Shown here piece by piece: positions 1-11,253 of a stretch of DNA of 64,000 nt (its first letter is position 1; each line of letters starts with the position of its first letter). Below the pieces are notes generated by a model. It was not told the origin of the DNA. It worked only from the letters and a program-made list of their open reading frames with translations, and made no database searches. Origin of the DNA: Xenoacremonium recifei (taxonomy: Eukaryota > Ascomycota > Sordariomycetes > Hypocreales > Nectriaceae). The translations under genes were made by a program, and so were the position numbers. Location of the stretch: assembly GCA_012184525.1 (NCBI GenBank), contig WOFQ01000019.1, forward strand, positions 516,047 to 580,046, in the 5' to 3' direction.

Positions 1-819
1 GACAGAGATGACCGAGATTGCGATCCAGAGAATGAGGTTGATAGTAATGGCCGCCTGGTTCATCGAGCAATCGTGCTTGGCAAAGAACCAATACTGGACC
101 ACAGTCATGGCGATAGAGCCGAGATACATGCTCAGTGTCGAGCCAATCAGAACGAATCGCCAGACTCTCGAATCAGTATCCTCGATCTGAGCAAGACAAT
201 ACTCAGCCCAGTTGTGCGCCAGATCAACCAAGAGAACGAGACCAAGCATCAAAAACAGCATGGCAAAGAAGAAGGAAGCATAATTGCCCCAAGCCATGAA
301 GAACGGATCCGGAATAAGGAACGAAAGGACTATTAGAGCCAACCAGGCGATAATCTTAGGCCCCCAATAGCCATTTTGGATAGCAGCTCTTGGATTCTTA
401 GACGACATGACACCGAACATAAGTCCCGCGAGGATGACATGGAATAGGCCGAGTGCGAAGTTGATGCGATGAACAGCAAGCCAGCCATGACAGTTACCCG
501 TCGGGCAATTGATTGTCACATAGTCCAGCATTAGGTGTTGTAGTTTCTCAATGGCCCATGGCGTGAGCATGATCCACGCGAGGATCGAATTGACGAGAAG
601 GAGGAGGGCGTATCCGATACGAGTCGCAACGCTGTTGCCGCACTTGCCACAAGCGCTACATACCATGGAGCACGTTGCGGCGCCGCAGCAGCTGGCAGCA
701 AAGGACATGATCTAGTTGAGAAGAGTGTTAGGCAGTGCGCGGTAACAAGGCGACTGAGATACACGTACCGTGCCCATGCTGGGTACCGCGAGAAGCGGCA
801 GCGATAGAAGCGCACCCAT
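1..819 (-). CDS. tms1: Serinc/TMS1 family membrane protein, 3' end cut by window edge
   Basis: Exon 1 is 819-769 (17 codons, beginning MGALLSLPLL), an intron with a GTACGT donor covers 712-768, and exon 2 runs from 711 off the left edge without a stop. The N-terminus is followed by a cysteine-rich stretch (CCGAATC, CSACGKCG) and at least five hydrophobic segments, with the family motifs NCHGWLAVHRINFALG and LVDLAHNWAE. These are hallmarks of the TDE1/Serinc family, which yeast represents with Tms1 and which has been linked to serine incorporation into membrane lipids. About 254 residues are visible of a family length near 470. The start is chosen because the first exon restores the conserved fungal N-terminus; the ATG at 708 alone would lose it. 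It is divergent from the transporter at 1511. Confidence 0.9.
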
Positions 820-1510
820 GGCCGCAGAGGAAGCGGGTTATTAGAATGCGACGCTATGGGGCGCAGTTGATCGCGGCAATGAAGATTCGAGGTTCGTGAG
901 CGAGAGTCGCGAGGAATGGACTCTCCGATCCCGGGTCGGACGATCTGCAGAGAGGTGGTAGTTCGGGGCGTCGTAGGTTGGCGATGGGTTGAAGCCTACC
1001 AAGGTGGATGGTGATGGCGATGGCGGAGATGGGATGACGAGGTCGGCCGACCACAGCCACAGCAACGACGTAAACGTCACGTGCGCACGCGGCCACCAGC
1101 CACCGGAAGCACCAACCCGTCGTCTTCCGCTGTCGGCGGCCCAGCGAGGGCCGATAGCCAATTGCCGCAGAGGGGTTTCAGCGTGCCGCCAATTCCCCCA
1201 CAGCGTGTGGCTGACCCCTGCAGCAGACCCCGGCATCATGTGGCGCATACGCCAAGGGTATCGGATAAGGGGGTGGTGTCCCGTCCCGTCCTATCGGAAT
1301 TGGATCCTATCGGGAATGTCGTGGCAGCAGCGACTAGAAACCCCATGACTGAGATAAGCTCCCCTTTTAACTGATAAATTAGACATCATTCCTCCACCAT
1401 CCGCGCGTCGACGATCCCTACGGCCTGAATATCTTACGCTCCCCTCCGTCTCCTGCTCCTCCATCCTCCCCAACGATGGTCCTTGGCTTCGTTTGGATTC
1501 CCCCGTCCTC
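820..1510. other. Divergent intergenic region, tms1 / MFS transporter
   Basis: This 690-bp stretch separates two divergent starts and should hold both promoters. Open frames here overlap one another on both strands and resemble no family. I see no clear repeat or RNA gene. Confidence 0.6.
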
Positions 1511-3391
1511 ATGATGCAAGAATCACAGCTGTACCGCGCGCGCATGGTCGCCAGCGCGGCGGCGACTCTGATGTCTCTCGCCTGCGGAAGCAACGTATGT
1601 CGAAACAGACAGACCCTGTACTAGGTGAATATGCTGACTTGTGTATAGTATGTCTACTCCGCCTGGGCTCCCCAATTCGCCGAGCGCCTGCGCCTGTCGT
1701 CCACGGAGAGCAACCTCATCGGCCTCGCGGGCAACCTGGGAATGTACTTGATGGGCCTTCCGATCGGCATGCTGGTCGACTACCGCGGACCGCGCATCGC
1801 CGTGCTCATCGGAGCCGTGCTGATGGCGCTGGGATACTTCCCGATGCACCAGGCTTACAGCAGGGGATCGGGCTCCGTGCCGCTGATGTGCTTCTTCATG
1901 TTCCTGTCGGGCCTGGGCGGCTGCATGGCCTTTGCGGCGGCGGTCAAGACGTCGGCGCTCAACTGGCCGCACAGCCGCGGGACGGCCACGGCGTTCCCGC
2001 TGGCGGCCTTTGGGCTCAGCGCCTTCTTCTTCTCGTCGCTCGGGTCGCTGATCTTCCCCGGAGACCCCAGCGGCTTCCTGGAGCTGCTGTCCTGGGGCAC
2101 CAGCGGCATCACGCTCGTGACCTTCTTCTTCATGAAGGTCCATCAGCCGCCCTCGGCCGCAGCAGCAGCAGCCTACCAGGCCATTCCCGAGGACGACGGC
2201 CGCGCGTCTCTCAGCGAATCGCAGACGTTCGAGCGCATGTCGACCGAGGAGCCAAAGAGCCTCCGTGCAGGGCGAGCTGCCGAACCCGGTATGTCGTATA
2301 ATTCCACTGCTACCACTAGCACCCCCATCACCACCAGCACCATCACCTCTGCCTCCTCATCTGCCTCTGCCTCTAGCTCCGCCTCGGATCCCAAGGCCGT
2401 TCCTGCAATTGGAGTCCCATTCGAGCCTGAAAGTGGCCGTGTGGTCCCCGTTCCGAACCCCGAGGACCTGGAGGCGGACGAGACGTCGTCCTTGGTGTCG
2501 GGCCGCTCTACAATCGACGGAGAGATTCTTTTAGGGAGTACGCATATTGATATAGATCGGTCTCATCGATTAGATATTCGTGGCCTGCGCTTGATCCGCA
2601 CTCTTGAGTTCTGGCAGCTCTTCTGCATCATGGGCATCTTGGCTGGTGTCGGCATCATGACCATCAAGTAAGTCTACACAGCGCTTTTCAGCCGGTCCTT
2701 CACTCACAAAATCTTGCAGCAACATCGGTAATGACGCCAAGGCGCTGTGGAAGCATTATGACAATAACGTGAACCACGAATTCCTTATCAAGCGTCAGCA
2801 GATGCATGTGTCCATCCTCTCCGTCTGCAGTTTCTTGGGACGACTATCCAGCGGTAAGTGCACTTACGCCACTCTCTCCTAGATCGCAGTAATCTCACAT
2901 ATCATATAGGAGTTGGCTCCGATTTCCTAGTCAAGAAGCTGAACGCCAGCCGTGTCTGGTGCCTTGTCATCGCTTGCACCGTGTTCTTCCTGGCACAGAT
3001 CAGCGCTCTCAACATCTCCAACCCACACCTATTGTGGTTCGTTTCTGGTTTCTCCGGCATCGGCTACGGCTTCCTCTTTGGTGTTTACCCGTCCATTGTC
3101 GCCGAGACCTTTGGCATCCACAGCCTGAGCCAGAACTGGGGTCTCATGACTGTCTCCCCCGTAATTTCCTCCAACATCTTCAACATCTTCTACGGCAGGG
3201 TTTACGACGAGCACAGCACCGTCGAGCCCACAGGCGAACGATCGTGTATGGAGGGTCTTGACTGCTACAAGTCTGCCTACTGGGTCACTCTGGGAGCTTG
3301 CTTGGGAGGCCTGGTGCTCATCTTGTGGCTGATCCGCCACCAGCGAGCCCAGTACCTCGCAGATCACAGGAAGGGCGAGGAGGAGGACTAG
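1511..3391 (+). CDS. MFS transporter of the nodulin-like/Mch1 (monocarboxylate-related) type
   Basis: Exons are 1511-1594, 1649-2667, 2720-2853 and 2910-3391; each join keeps the frame and uses GT-AG. The protein starts MMQESQLYRARMVASAAATL and continues through the family motif NYVYSAWAPQFAERL and the loop GLPIGMLVDYRGPR between TM2 and TM3. About twelve hydrophobic segments are visible, split by a long Ser/Thr/Ala-rich central loop (roughly residues 195-305) that includes a low-complexity stretch around 2300-2390. The C-terminal half resumes with the motif RLSSGVGSDFLVKK. The family is related to yeast Mch1 and YMR155W; its substrate is unknown, and Mch1 itself has not been shown to carry monocarboxylates. 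An internal ATG at 1742 would drop the first membrane span, so it was not chosen. Confidence 0.85.
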
Positions 3392-4401
3392 ATTTGTAAA
3401 AACATATGCCTGTGCTCGATTTCTTACTGGTAATGGGACGGGCTAGGCGAGGGACGTTTTGGCAGCTATGACCTTGTTCCCAAGATGAACCTCGAAGGTT
3501 TGGGGGATGAATAGATGGCGTTTTCGTGTGGTTAGGGGCTACTTAGATGAGGATCTTATGAGATGGGGTTATTTCCTTCAGTCATTTCTCGGCGTTGATC
3601 TAAGAACTAGAATATCATAACACTCAAAGCGCAGCGAGCAAGCAGTAATGGTCATGGGTCAATTAATAAATATTGATTAGCGTAGCTGTCTTTGTCTATC
3701 CACGGCTTCCGGAAACCCCGGTTCTCAACATTAACCTCTCACAGCCGCGAAGCAGCGCCTTCATCCCCGTGGTATCTAAGCCGTAAAGAAATGCTCCTCG
3801 CCAGAATCAACAACAATGGTGTACACTCGAGGACGTTGCGGCTCCAGCCGTGTGAGCCGCGAAATTCTAGACCTTCGTTCCTCGACATACTGAATTCAAC
3901 CCCATCGGGGTTCCTGACGATTATGACCAGGTATTCAAAAGAAAAAAGTCCCAGCACCAGGGCCTACCAATCCTGTCTACCAGTTCAACGCCGAAATAAT
4001 GCTTCAAGTGACAAGACATGAACAAAAGCCCCTGGAGCTCATGGCGCATTTGAGCTCCCTCGGGGTTTAAAACGCCGACTCCTCGACGATGCAATGGATG
4101 AATATTAGCGAACAATTGTGCCGTCCGCATCATGAATGTCCGGAAGTGAAAAATGAGATAGCAGTCGGTACAGAGTGTCAATGCTAGACTGCTCGAATGA
4201 GAAAAAAAGCCAGAAGGGAATGCGGCCAGAGGTCGAAGAGAGAAGAAATGGTATCGTTGAGCAAAAGAAAAATGAATAACTTGAAGAGCAAGGCCGCTGT
4301 AGTTGCCGTCGATGGTATATGAGCGATGCTGTTGTCATGGCCAGCATCGATGCAAACATGGCAAAAGAGAAAAAACACCCCAGAGAGAGAGCCGGCCTTC
4401 G
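3392..4401. other. Convergent intergenic region
   Basis: About 1 kb between the stops of the MFS transporter and bst1. Presumably it holds two 3' UTRs. No coding frame with family resemblance, repeat or RNA gene was seen. Confidence 0.5.
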
Positions 4402-7400
4402 TCAAGGAGATTTGCGCCCTTTCCTAGAATCTGGAGGACTGGCTTCGAATATCGCGCTGAAGCCGCTCAGAGACCAGGAATCTGATGTCGAATGAATCAC
4501 TACCAACCATGCGGCCACAATGTTGACCAGATAGTGAAGCATGTAGGCGCGAGAGACACCATACACTGCCGCGTATATCGCAGTCCCGAAAAGGAGGATA
4601 CTGGTGATATATCGCAGGCTGCTGGTAATCCGCGGGATCATCTTGCCAGTCGTTAAGTTCTCCACAAGGAGAATGAACGGCATAATGGACAAGACATTGT
4701 GGTGTGACGAAAAGGGCGTCAACCAGTGGACAGCCAGATTCCGTATCCAGACGGCCAGGATAGGCAGGTTGATGGGAAGGATCCAGAGCATCAGGAGAAG
4801 AACGGAGTGCGCGTAGTGATAGTAGTTCGAGGTCGAGTCCGAAGAGGCGGTGGAATTAATGCGAAGCGCTCGAACGACGGTGAAGAGCTGCACGAGACAT
4901 GCAACAAGGTAAGCGAATTGGTACGGAATGAAGGTCGAGACTAGAAAGAGCAGAATTGCCGTCGTTATCATGCGTCGTCGCGGTGTTGATGGTGCGAAGG
5001 CTGGCGACCTCGGCCGTCCCTGATCATCGCCACCCCATGGGAAGGGCCAGGCCGTAAGGAGGCTATAAATTAGGCCAAAAGCCCGTGTCAAGATCACTAC
5101 GACGTAGTGCAACACAGCGCAAACTCCAATGCAGACCACGCCGATGAGCGGTACCAGGAACCAGAAGAAAGGGTCGTCGGTACCGATTAGGATGTCGTAT
5201 TGGTGGAAGTTGACCGTGAATCGCCCAATACCGGCTGCCGTCGCGTCGCCCAGAGACATGGATAAGACCGTCAGAGACAACACCAAGAGCGGAATTGACT
5301 GACGGAGGCACCTATCCAGGCTGTCTGAGAACGAGATGAACTCGCCAGTCTGGTCGTAGACGCGGAACTGCTTGCGCAAGACCAGAGCTACGGTCAGCAA
5401 AGGGAAAGCTGCAAACACCGTCCGGTACCGCATATATAGCTTGCCCAGGCTACCCCAGAGGTCAATCCTCATCTTCAAATGAAAGCTGGCCTCGCAGGTT
5501 GGGTCACTCCACAACTGAAGCGTGAGACCGGATTCTGCGCTGGATTCAAGCGGAGGCGGCATGAACGGCGCTCGGCCATGAAGACTGATTTCCACATCCT
5601 TGGCGTTGACAAAGTACTTGGATTCGTACGGTCCGTCCAGATACTGGCGAAGGAGTGGAGCAAACAGCTCTTCGTTGGATTTGCATGGTTTTCTCGTGAC
5701 TTCGAGGTCGTAGGCGAGCAATGCTGATTCCACCATAGGGATACTAACCTCCGTAGACATAGGACGATCCGCGCGGAGCTTGATTGACGCTCCAAATAGG
5801 AGCAATCGTGCAAGGCTGATGTCGTATGTCTTGCGGTAGTCGGATTGGTCGCTGAACTCTGCAATGAGAAAGTTCCGTGTATTGGACCCGGGCTTTTCGA
5901 TGATAGCAACGAACTGCTGCTCGGAGAGATGCTCCGAGTCATATTGAAGATACGACATGGGGAAGATCTCGGGCTCCTGGTCGAGGTAGAACGGAAAGCG
6001 AGTGGAAGATGTTGATGCCGGAAGCGAAATCAAGTCAGATGCTGCATTCTTGCACGCGAGTCTTGTTGCCCTGGTGTTCCCCCCCGACAGGTCAATATGA
6101 GACGGATAGAGCAAGCTGGCCTGGCCTGATTGGAAGGGGAAGACGCTGCAAAAGAGCACCTCCAGAGTCCCATTCTCACCAACATCGTCGAGCCTTGCAT
6201 CGCTGAGAAGCGTCAAGCGTTTGCCATCAGGAGATCCTTGGGGTGGGATGGGCATAAGATGTGCCTTTGGCTGGGAGTCGCGGCCCAGCTCTCGAAGAAC
6301 AAGTCTCTCTCCGGCGGGAAGGAGAAAGTTTGAACTGTCGTCCAGGGTGAGGAGCGTCGTCGGGGCCTGATGAGGCAAGGTCTTTTCGAACTTGGATTCC
6401 ATGCCCGTCAGGAGTCGCTGCTTGAATAGTTTCATCCGATCTGCTCGAGGCTTGGTTTGCGACGCACGGCGAATGTCGACGATGTCAAAAAGGGTCTTTG
6501 AGACAACCTTTCTGAACTGGTCGCACCAAAGAATGGCTTGATGATCCATGCTCGTCCAAACCGTCGGGATGCCACTCGTGAAAACCGTGAAACCGTGGGT
6601 GGGCGGGACCAGAGACTCAATGCCGGCGTAGTCGGAGGGTACGATCGTGTCCAAGCCTCCGCCAGCAATCGAAATAAGCGTTACGTGCCAGAGGGGATTA
6701 TTGTTTGCCCACTGTTGCGAATAGGCTCGTCTCCAGTATTCGTTAATTTCGTCGTAAATCTGCACAATCTGACCGTCAAACGTGACGGGGGGGCGCGCGT
6801 GCGGCGCGGACATAGTAATTATGGTATTAATGGAGCTTGCTTGGTAGTTGGGCTGTATTAGCATGGTTCTTGCGACCACGCCGCCCATGGAATGGCCGAG
6901 GATGATGACAGAGGTCGGATCCGGGAGGTGTTCATCTCGTTCGACTCGCTGCGGATCGGAGTATAGGGAGAGGATGTACCGCACTACCTCGTTCAGATAC
7001 TCGGCCTGATCAAGTAGAGTCTGGCCATGGAATGCGGTGATGTCTTCGTTGAAGTCGACGGTGAAGAAGTCGAGCCCTCGCACGCCAGCGTCTCGGGCTA
7101 CGTCGTCGTGCTGGAGGATCTGATCAAAGTAGTTTGCTGCCTCTGAAGCAATTGGGCGAACTTGCTTATAGCTTCCCGCATTCCCAGGGATGAAGAGGAC
7201 CGGAATTCCGTGGAGCTGGGTGTGGGTTAGAGCTTAATTCATGAAGACCCTTATGATGCGCCAAAGCCGACGTCGGACATACCTTATGCTCGTCGTCAAT
7301 TCCTTGCTCGCGGTATAGGTAGAGAGAGTATTTCGTTGCATAGCGAGTGTGTTCCGTGTCGAACTCGGAGAAGTGGACGTATGAGGGGCGCATATAGGAC

Positions 7401-7828
7401 ATGCGGCAACCCTTGGGGTCTAGCTGTCGTGAAACGAGGGACTTGAGGATCGAGACGAGGATGGCGATGCCGAGGGCGGAGGTGAGGAGGACGAGGAGCG
7501 AGATGGACCAGAATTTGCGCGGCCGGCGTCCGGGAGGAGGAGAGGACGGCGGCGTTCTAGCGAGAGACATGGTGGGCGTGGTCGGTGAAGCAAGAGAGGG
7601 TTGCGTCAGGGTCGAGGTTGTTGAGGACAGAGGCTCGTCGCGTCCATGGCCGTTGCGACCATTGCTGTGCTTCCAATTGAGGCTGCTGGGCCGTCGACTG
7701 CGTGCAGACGAGGGTCGCGAGTTGAGGCCGGTGCGGCACGGCTTGGGGCCGGGGTCGGGATCGGTGATGTCGGACTCGAGAGAGGATTCGTCACCATCAT
7801 CGGTCGACTCAGACGAGCGCCTCTTCAT
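4402..7828 (-). CDS. bst1: GPI inositol-deacylase Bst1/PGAP1
   Basis: Exon 1 is 7828-7283 and exon 2 is 7215-4402, joined over a 67-nt intron, giving 1119 residues, close to the usual fungal length. Bst1 is an ER enzyme that removes the acyl chain from the inositol of new GPI anchors, needed for ER exit and quality control of GPI proteins. An N-terminal Ser/Pro-rich tail precedes one membrane span (near residues 109-131). The luminal lipase domain has the PGNAGSYKQVRP motif and the nucleophile elbow GHSMGG, with Ser near residue 291. The last 400 residues hold multiple membrane spans. A strongly hydrophilic N-terminal extension before the first span is typical of fungi. The start is the first ATG of a long open exon. 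The long upstream region (7829-11253) is otherwise gene-poor. Confidence 0.93.
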
Positions 7829-10495
7829 GGAGAGGAGGGACGTCGCTCACCGGGAGCCCGGGAGAAAAGCCGTAGAGGAGATCGAGGTCGGGATGGAAGG
7901 AGGCCGTGGGATAGAGGAATTAGGAGAGGAGAGAGTCGACGGCTCAACTCGGGGAGGGGTGAGGAGGAGGAGGAGGAGGGAGGGAGGGCTTGAGGTAGCG
8001 ACGTCGACGTCGCGAGACGATGGATGGAAGGAGAGCAAATCCAGCAGCAGAAGCCTTCAAGCCAGCCTGGGTTTGAGGACCACTAGCGGCTGGGTACTTT
8101 TTTGTTATGCTCGGTGGCTTGCCAGGGCCTGCAGGTGCACGCGATGGGCGGGAATAGCCCGTTCGGGCAAAGCGCTGTGCGAATTAAAACGAACGAGCGG
8201 TGCACCATCCAGGCCCCAGTACAGAGTAGTGCGTGCAGTGCAGCAGGCGGTGCAGGGGAGAGGCGCAACTGTGTAGAGGGGGGGCGTTGGGGCGGACGCC
8301 TCCACGAGGGAGATGGAGGGCTGCCGGCTGGATGACAAAGACCCAATGCCCGCAAGGCCAGAGGTCACTGGTGACGGGCGCTAGAACACACCTTCGCTGC
8401 AGTGGATGGGTACCTGGCGTCTGGCGGTATGGAGTAGGGCCGGCGAAGTCACTGACTTGTCCAGGGGTGTCGTAGCACACTGCCACTAATTCGCTCTTCA
8501 GGGTCTGGAACTGGAACGCATATTTTCGACCTCGCGGAAGAGGGTCAATGGCACAGGCGGCGAGTCGAGGGAAACGGCAGGCGAGACAGGTCCATCTGAT
8601 GATGGGAAATTACACGGTGGATGGCTTCTTTATCAGCCGAGTTTGGGCCAGTTAGCGTCGCGTCTCCTCCGGGTCCCCTGTGACTGGATACTCCGGGCCA
8701 GCTAGGTTATCAGTGGGCGGGCACGCGCTAGGCCTAACAGGCTCCAAGTACCTCAGCGTGGTCCTCCCACTTTCCTGAGCGCCGACGCAATCTTGCACCT
8801 TCTGCCGTGATAGACCCCAGCCACGGATGGCCTTGAAAAGAAGCATACCTGGGAAAGTGGGTTGTTTGGGGGGACGTGACCGACAGCTTCCTCCAAGGCG
8901 CCAGCGAAATGCTCTTTATTACGCGGTGCTTTGCTGGCAGAGATGGGAGCCCCTGGACCTGTACCGGGAGTACGTACTGCTGCTGTCTCAGTGTCCCAAA
9001 ACGCCAACAGCCGAACGCACGCATGCATACATGCCAGCCAGACCATGTCTAAGACGACGCAGCAGACCTTGTTTCTCTCTTGCCGTTGCGCTCGGAGCTC
9101 TCGAGAATGAGCGATAGCTAGCCGGCGGGGGTCGCCCATTCGAGGCATGGATGGGCGTGGAGCGCCAGTTGCCCGCTGATGTGCTCCCTCATCGGCATCA
9201 CTGCCTCGAGCGATGGAGGAGGCTTTGATCCTGTTGCAGGCCAGGCAGCACCAAAACCTGCTCTGCTTCCGGCGGCATTCTGCACCAGACGGTGGTGTAT
9301 CCCCGGCGTCATCCCGACATCGACTGCCCCTCCCGAAACTCTTGACAACTTGGCGGCTAGCGCAAACGGCCCAGCCTTGGATCAGGAAAAAGCTTATCGC
9401 TGTCAACCATGGAGCCAAGAAGTGAAGCCAAGGCTCAAGACCCGGGGACTACTCCGTATGATCGAAGCTCAGACGCGGAATCGGGCCTCGTGGCATGGCC
9501 GGAGTGGGGGGTCCTAGAAGCGCTATGCCCGACCATCCGTTGAAAAAGTTGGCCGTCCAGAGTTGCCAGCAGGTTAGAGCACTATCGAATCCATACTTGT
9601 ACATATGTTGGGCGGTTCCTTCGCGGAGGCGTGGGATCACCGAGGGCCACCACCCGGGAAGAGGCTCGGAGGAGAAACACCGGGTCCGTCGAAAAGGTGG
9701 AGGTTGATAAATTGAAGGGATCAAGCATGATGGTGACATGGAGAATCGTGGTGGCTGGGCCATCATTCACCAACTGACCGGGGTGGTGTCGTCATCCGTG
9801 AGCTCCACGAAAACGGCCACGAGGAAGAAGATCGAGCTGAGCCAGTAACAGCGATCTTCATCGTGTTTCCCGTGCGCCATGAAACCCAATTGGGGTTTTT
9901 GGTCCCAGTATGTGTGTGATTGCCTGGTGCATGGTGCGTACTTTTCTCGCTGCCCGCGGCATACCGACGTCGATGCTAGCTTCTAAACCATGACCCGCAG
10001 AGAGTGCTTGTGTCTCGTATTGTTTTCGCGCTCTTGACCGACAGGACCGTTAAAACTTGCGGGCTACTATCATTAGATCTCCCGTGGATCGCGTATCATG
10101 GCTCGAGGACTCATTGGCTGCCTGCTGTGGCTGTATATGTGTCAGAATTCGGCTGCCTTATACGGAATGTCCTGAGTACGAGTTGTTGGACCTCGCAGAC
10201 CGCGGATAAAGAATGGAGTGGTACGTGTTCTTGAGGCTCGTTCGTTCGTGTTGGGGCTGTGTTCGGTCGTGGTCTGTCTCAAGGCAACAAGGTTAAATCC
10301 CCACGCGCGCAACCCTACTGTCTCTCATCGAAGGGTCTCAACCGAGGCCGTGGCATTCCTGAGAGCTGGGGGAAGGGAGATGAACTGATTTAGGTTAAAA
10401 AGTTCCCTTTTGTTGTTCAGGGTGCCTTTTAGAGGTGCCATTGAGACAGGTTAATCCCACTGATTTGCTCAGGCAGGGAAGGAGGTCCCAAACAT

Positions 10496-10784
10496 GAGTG
10501 CCAGAACACGTACAGCCACTAAGCCAAACCCAGCAATCACTGGTCCTTCATTGAGCTCCCAAGTTCTCAGCGAGATACTTCGACATCGCATTTTTCAGGA
10601 TATATGCTACAAACCCTGACCCTAACCATAACCCGAACCCTGTATAACTCCAATGCTAAACACCTCGAACCCAAACACCTAAGTATAACCCGAACCCTAC
10701 CTAACCTTTAGGTAGGAAAATCGACTTTTTCTCTGAAAATAACTGGTTGAACTTGGCTTAGTGGTTGTCCGTGTTCTGGCACTC
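10496..10784. mobile_element. MITE-like inverted-repeat element with telomere-like core
   Basis: The ends are 32-bp inverted repeats starting GAGTGCCAGAACACG (10496-10527 and 10753-10784) with two mismatches. The element is flanked by CAT on both sides (10493-10495 and 10785-10787), which fits a 3-bp target-site duplication. It has no coding capacity. Its interior (about 10605-10715) is a degenerate array of CCCTAA/CCCGAA-type units, and the 14-mer ATAACCCGAACCCT occurs twice. A 3-bp duplication is compatible with PIF/Harbinger-like or CACTA-like elements, but the family is not established. Confidence 0.75.
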
Positions 10785-11057
10785 CATATCCTTATCTCGA
10801 ACATCCACACCCACTAACACACCTACACCAAATTTTATGGGCGAGAGGTTAGTGGTCATGCACTCAGGTTCCGGTCAGAAATCAAGTCATTAGAATATAT
10901 CTTTGAAATACGAGAGTGACTGATATTTTTCTGTGGTTTGGCTGTGATTTTGACTCAGAAAGTTATGAAGGTGGATGTGAATGTAGGCACATATGAAACT
11001 ATGGGTGATATGCTCGTACTGTGGAAACTGGGGCGACCATTTATCCGATTCCACTCT

Positions 11058-11080
11058 ACGCGTGAAGTTCAAAGACGCGT
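11058..11080. promoter_or_regulatory. Paired MCB (ACGCGT) boxes upstream of pms1
   Basis: ACGCGT occurs at 11058-11063 and 11075-11080, roughly 175-195 bp before the pms1 ATG. This is the MluI cell-cycle box bound by MBF in yeasts, where DNA replication and repair genes are induced at G1/S. Function here is inferred from sequence and position only. Confidence 0.5.
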
Positions 11081-11253
11081 CGGTAGCTCTGGATGACGAC
11101 GAAAGCGCCGCCTTGCATGTGAATCGAAGCGCAAAATGTCTTTCTAACGTCCCTTTCCCCCATGATTGTGGCAGTATCTCCTGAATCACTCGAATGACTC
11201 GTGTTGTTGAAGTTCTGGACCTTGTATGGGCCATTCACTGAGACTGCTTCACG

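Larger units (their letters stand above)
7829..11253. other. 3.4-kb gene-poor region between bst1 and pms1
   Basis: This is the longest stretch without a recognisable gene in the window. It contains the 289-bp inverted-repeat element at 10496-10784 and, close to pms1, two ACGCGT boxes. Frames such as the reverse 8753-9418 lack a proper ATG or family resemblance and overlap others, so I do not call genes here. Non-coding transcripts cannot be excluded. Confidence 0.5.

Noticed and set aside
1483..2301. Forward and reverse open frames of 200-270 codons overlapping the first MFS exons
   Set aside because: They lie over conserved transporter sequence in other frames and are rich in Arg/Pro/Ala, typical of GC-rich shadow frames.
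8753..9418. Reverse 221-codon frame in the gene-poor region
   Set aside because: It begins at TTG rather than ATG, has scattered Cys/Arg composition without a domain, and overlaps equal frames on the other strand.
10605..10715. Telomere-like CCCTAA units read as a chromosome end
   Set aside because: They are degenerate, short, enclosed by inverted repeats and flanked by unique DNA with genes on both sides.
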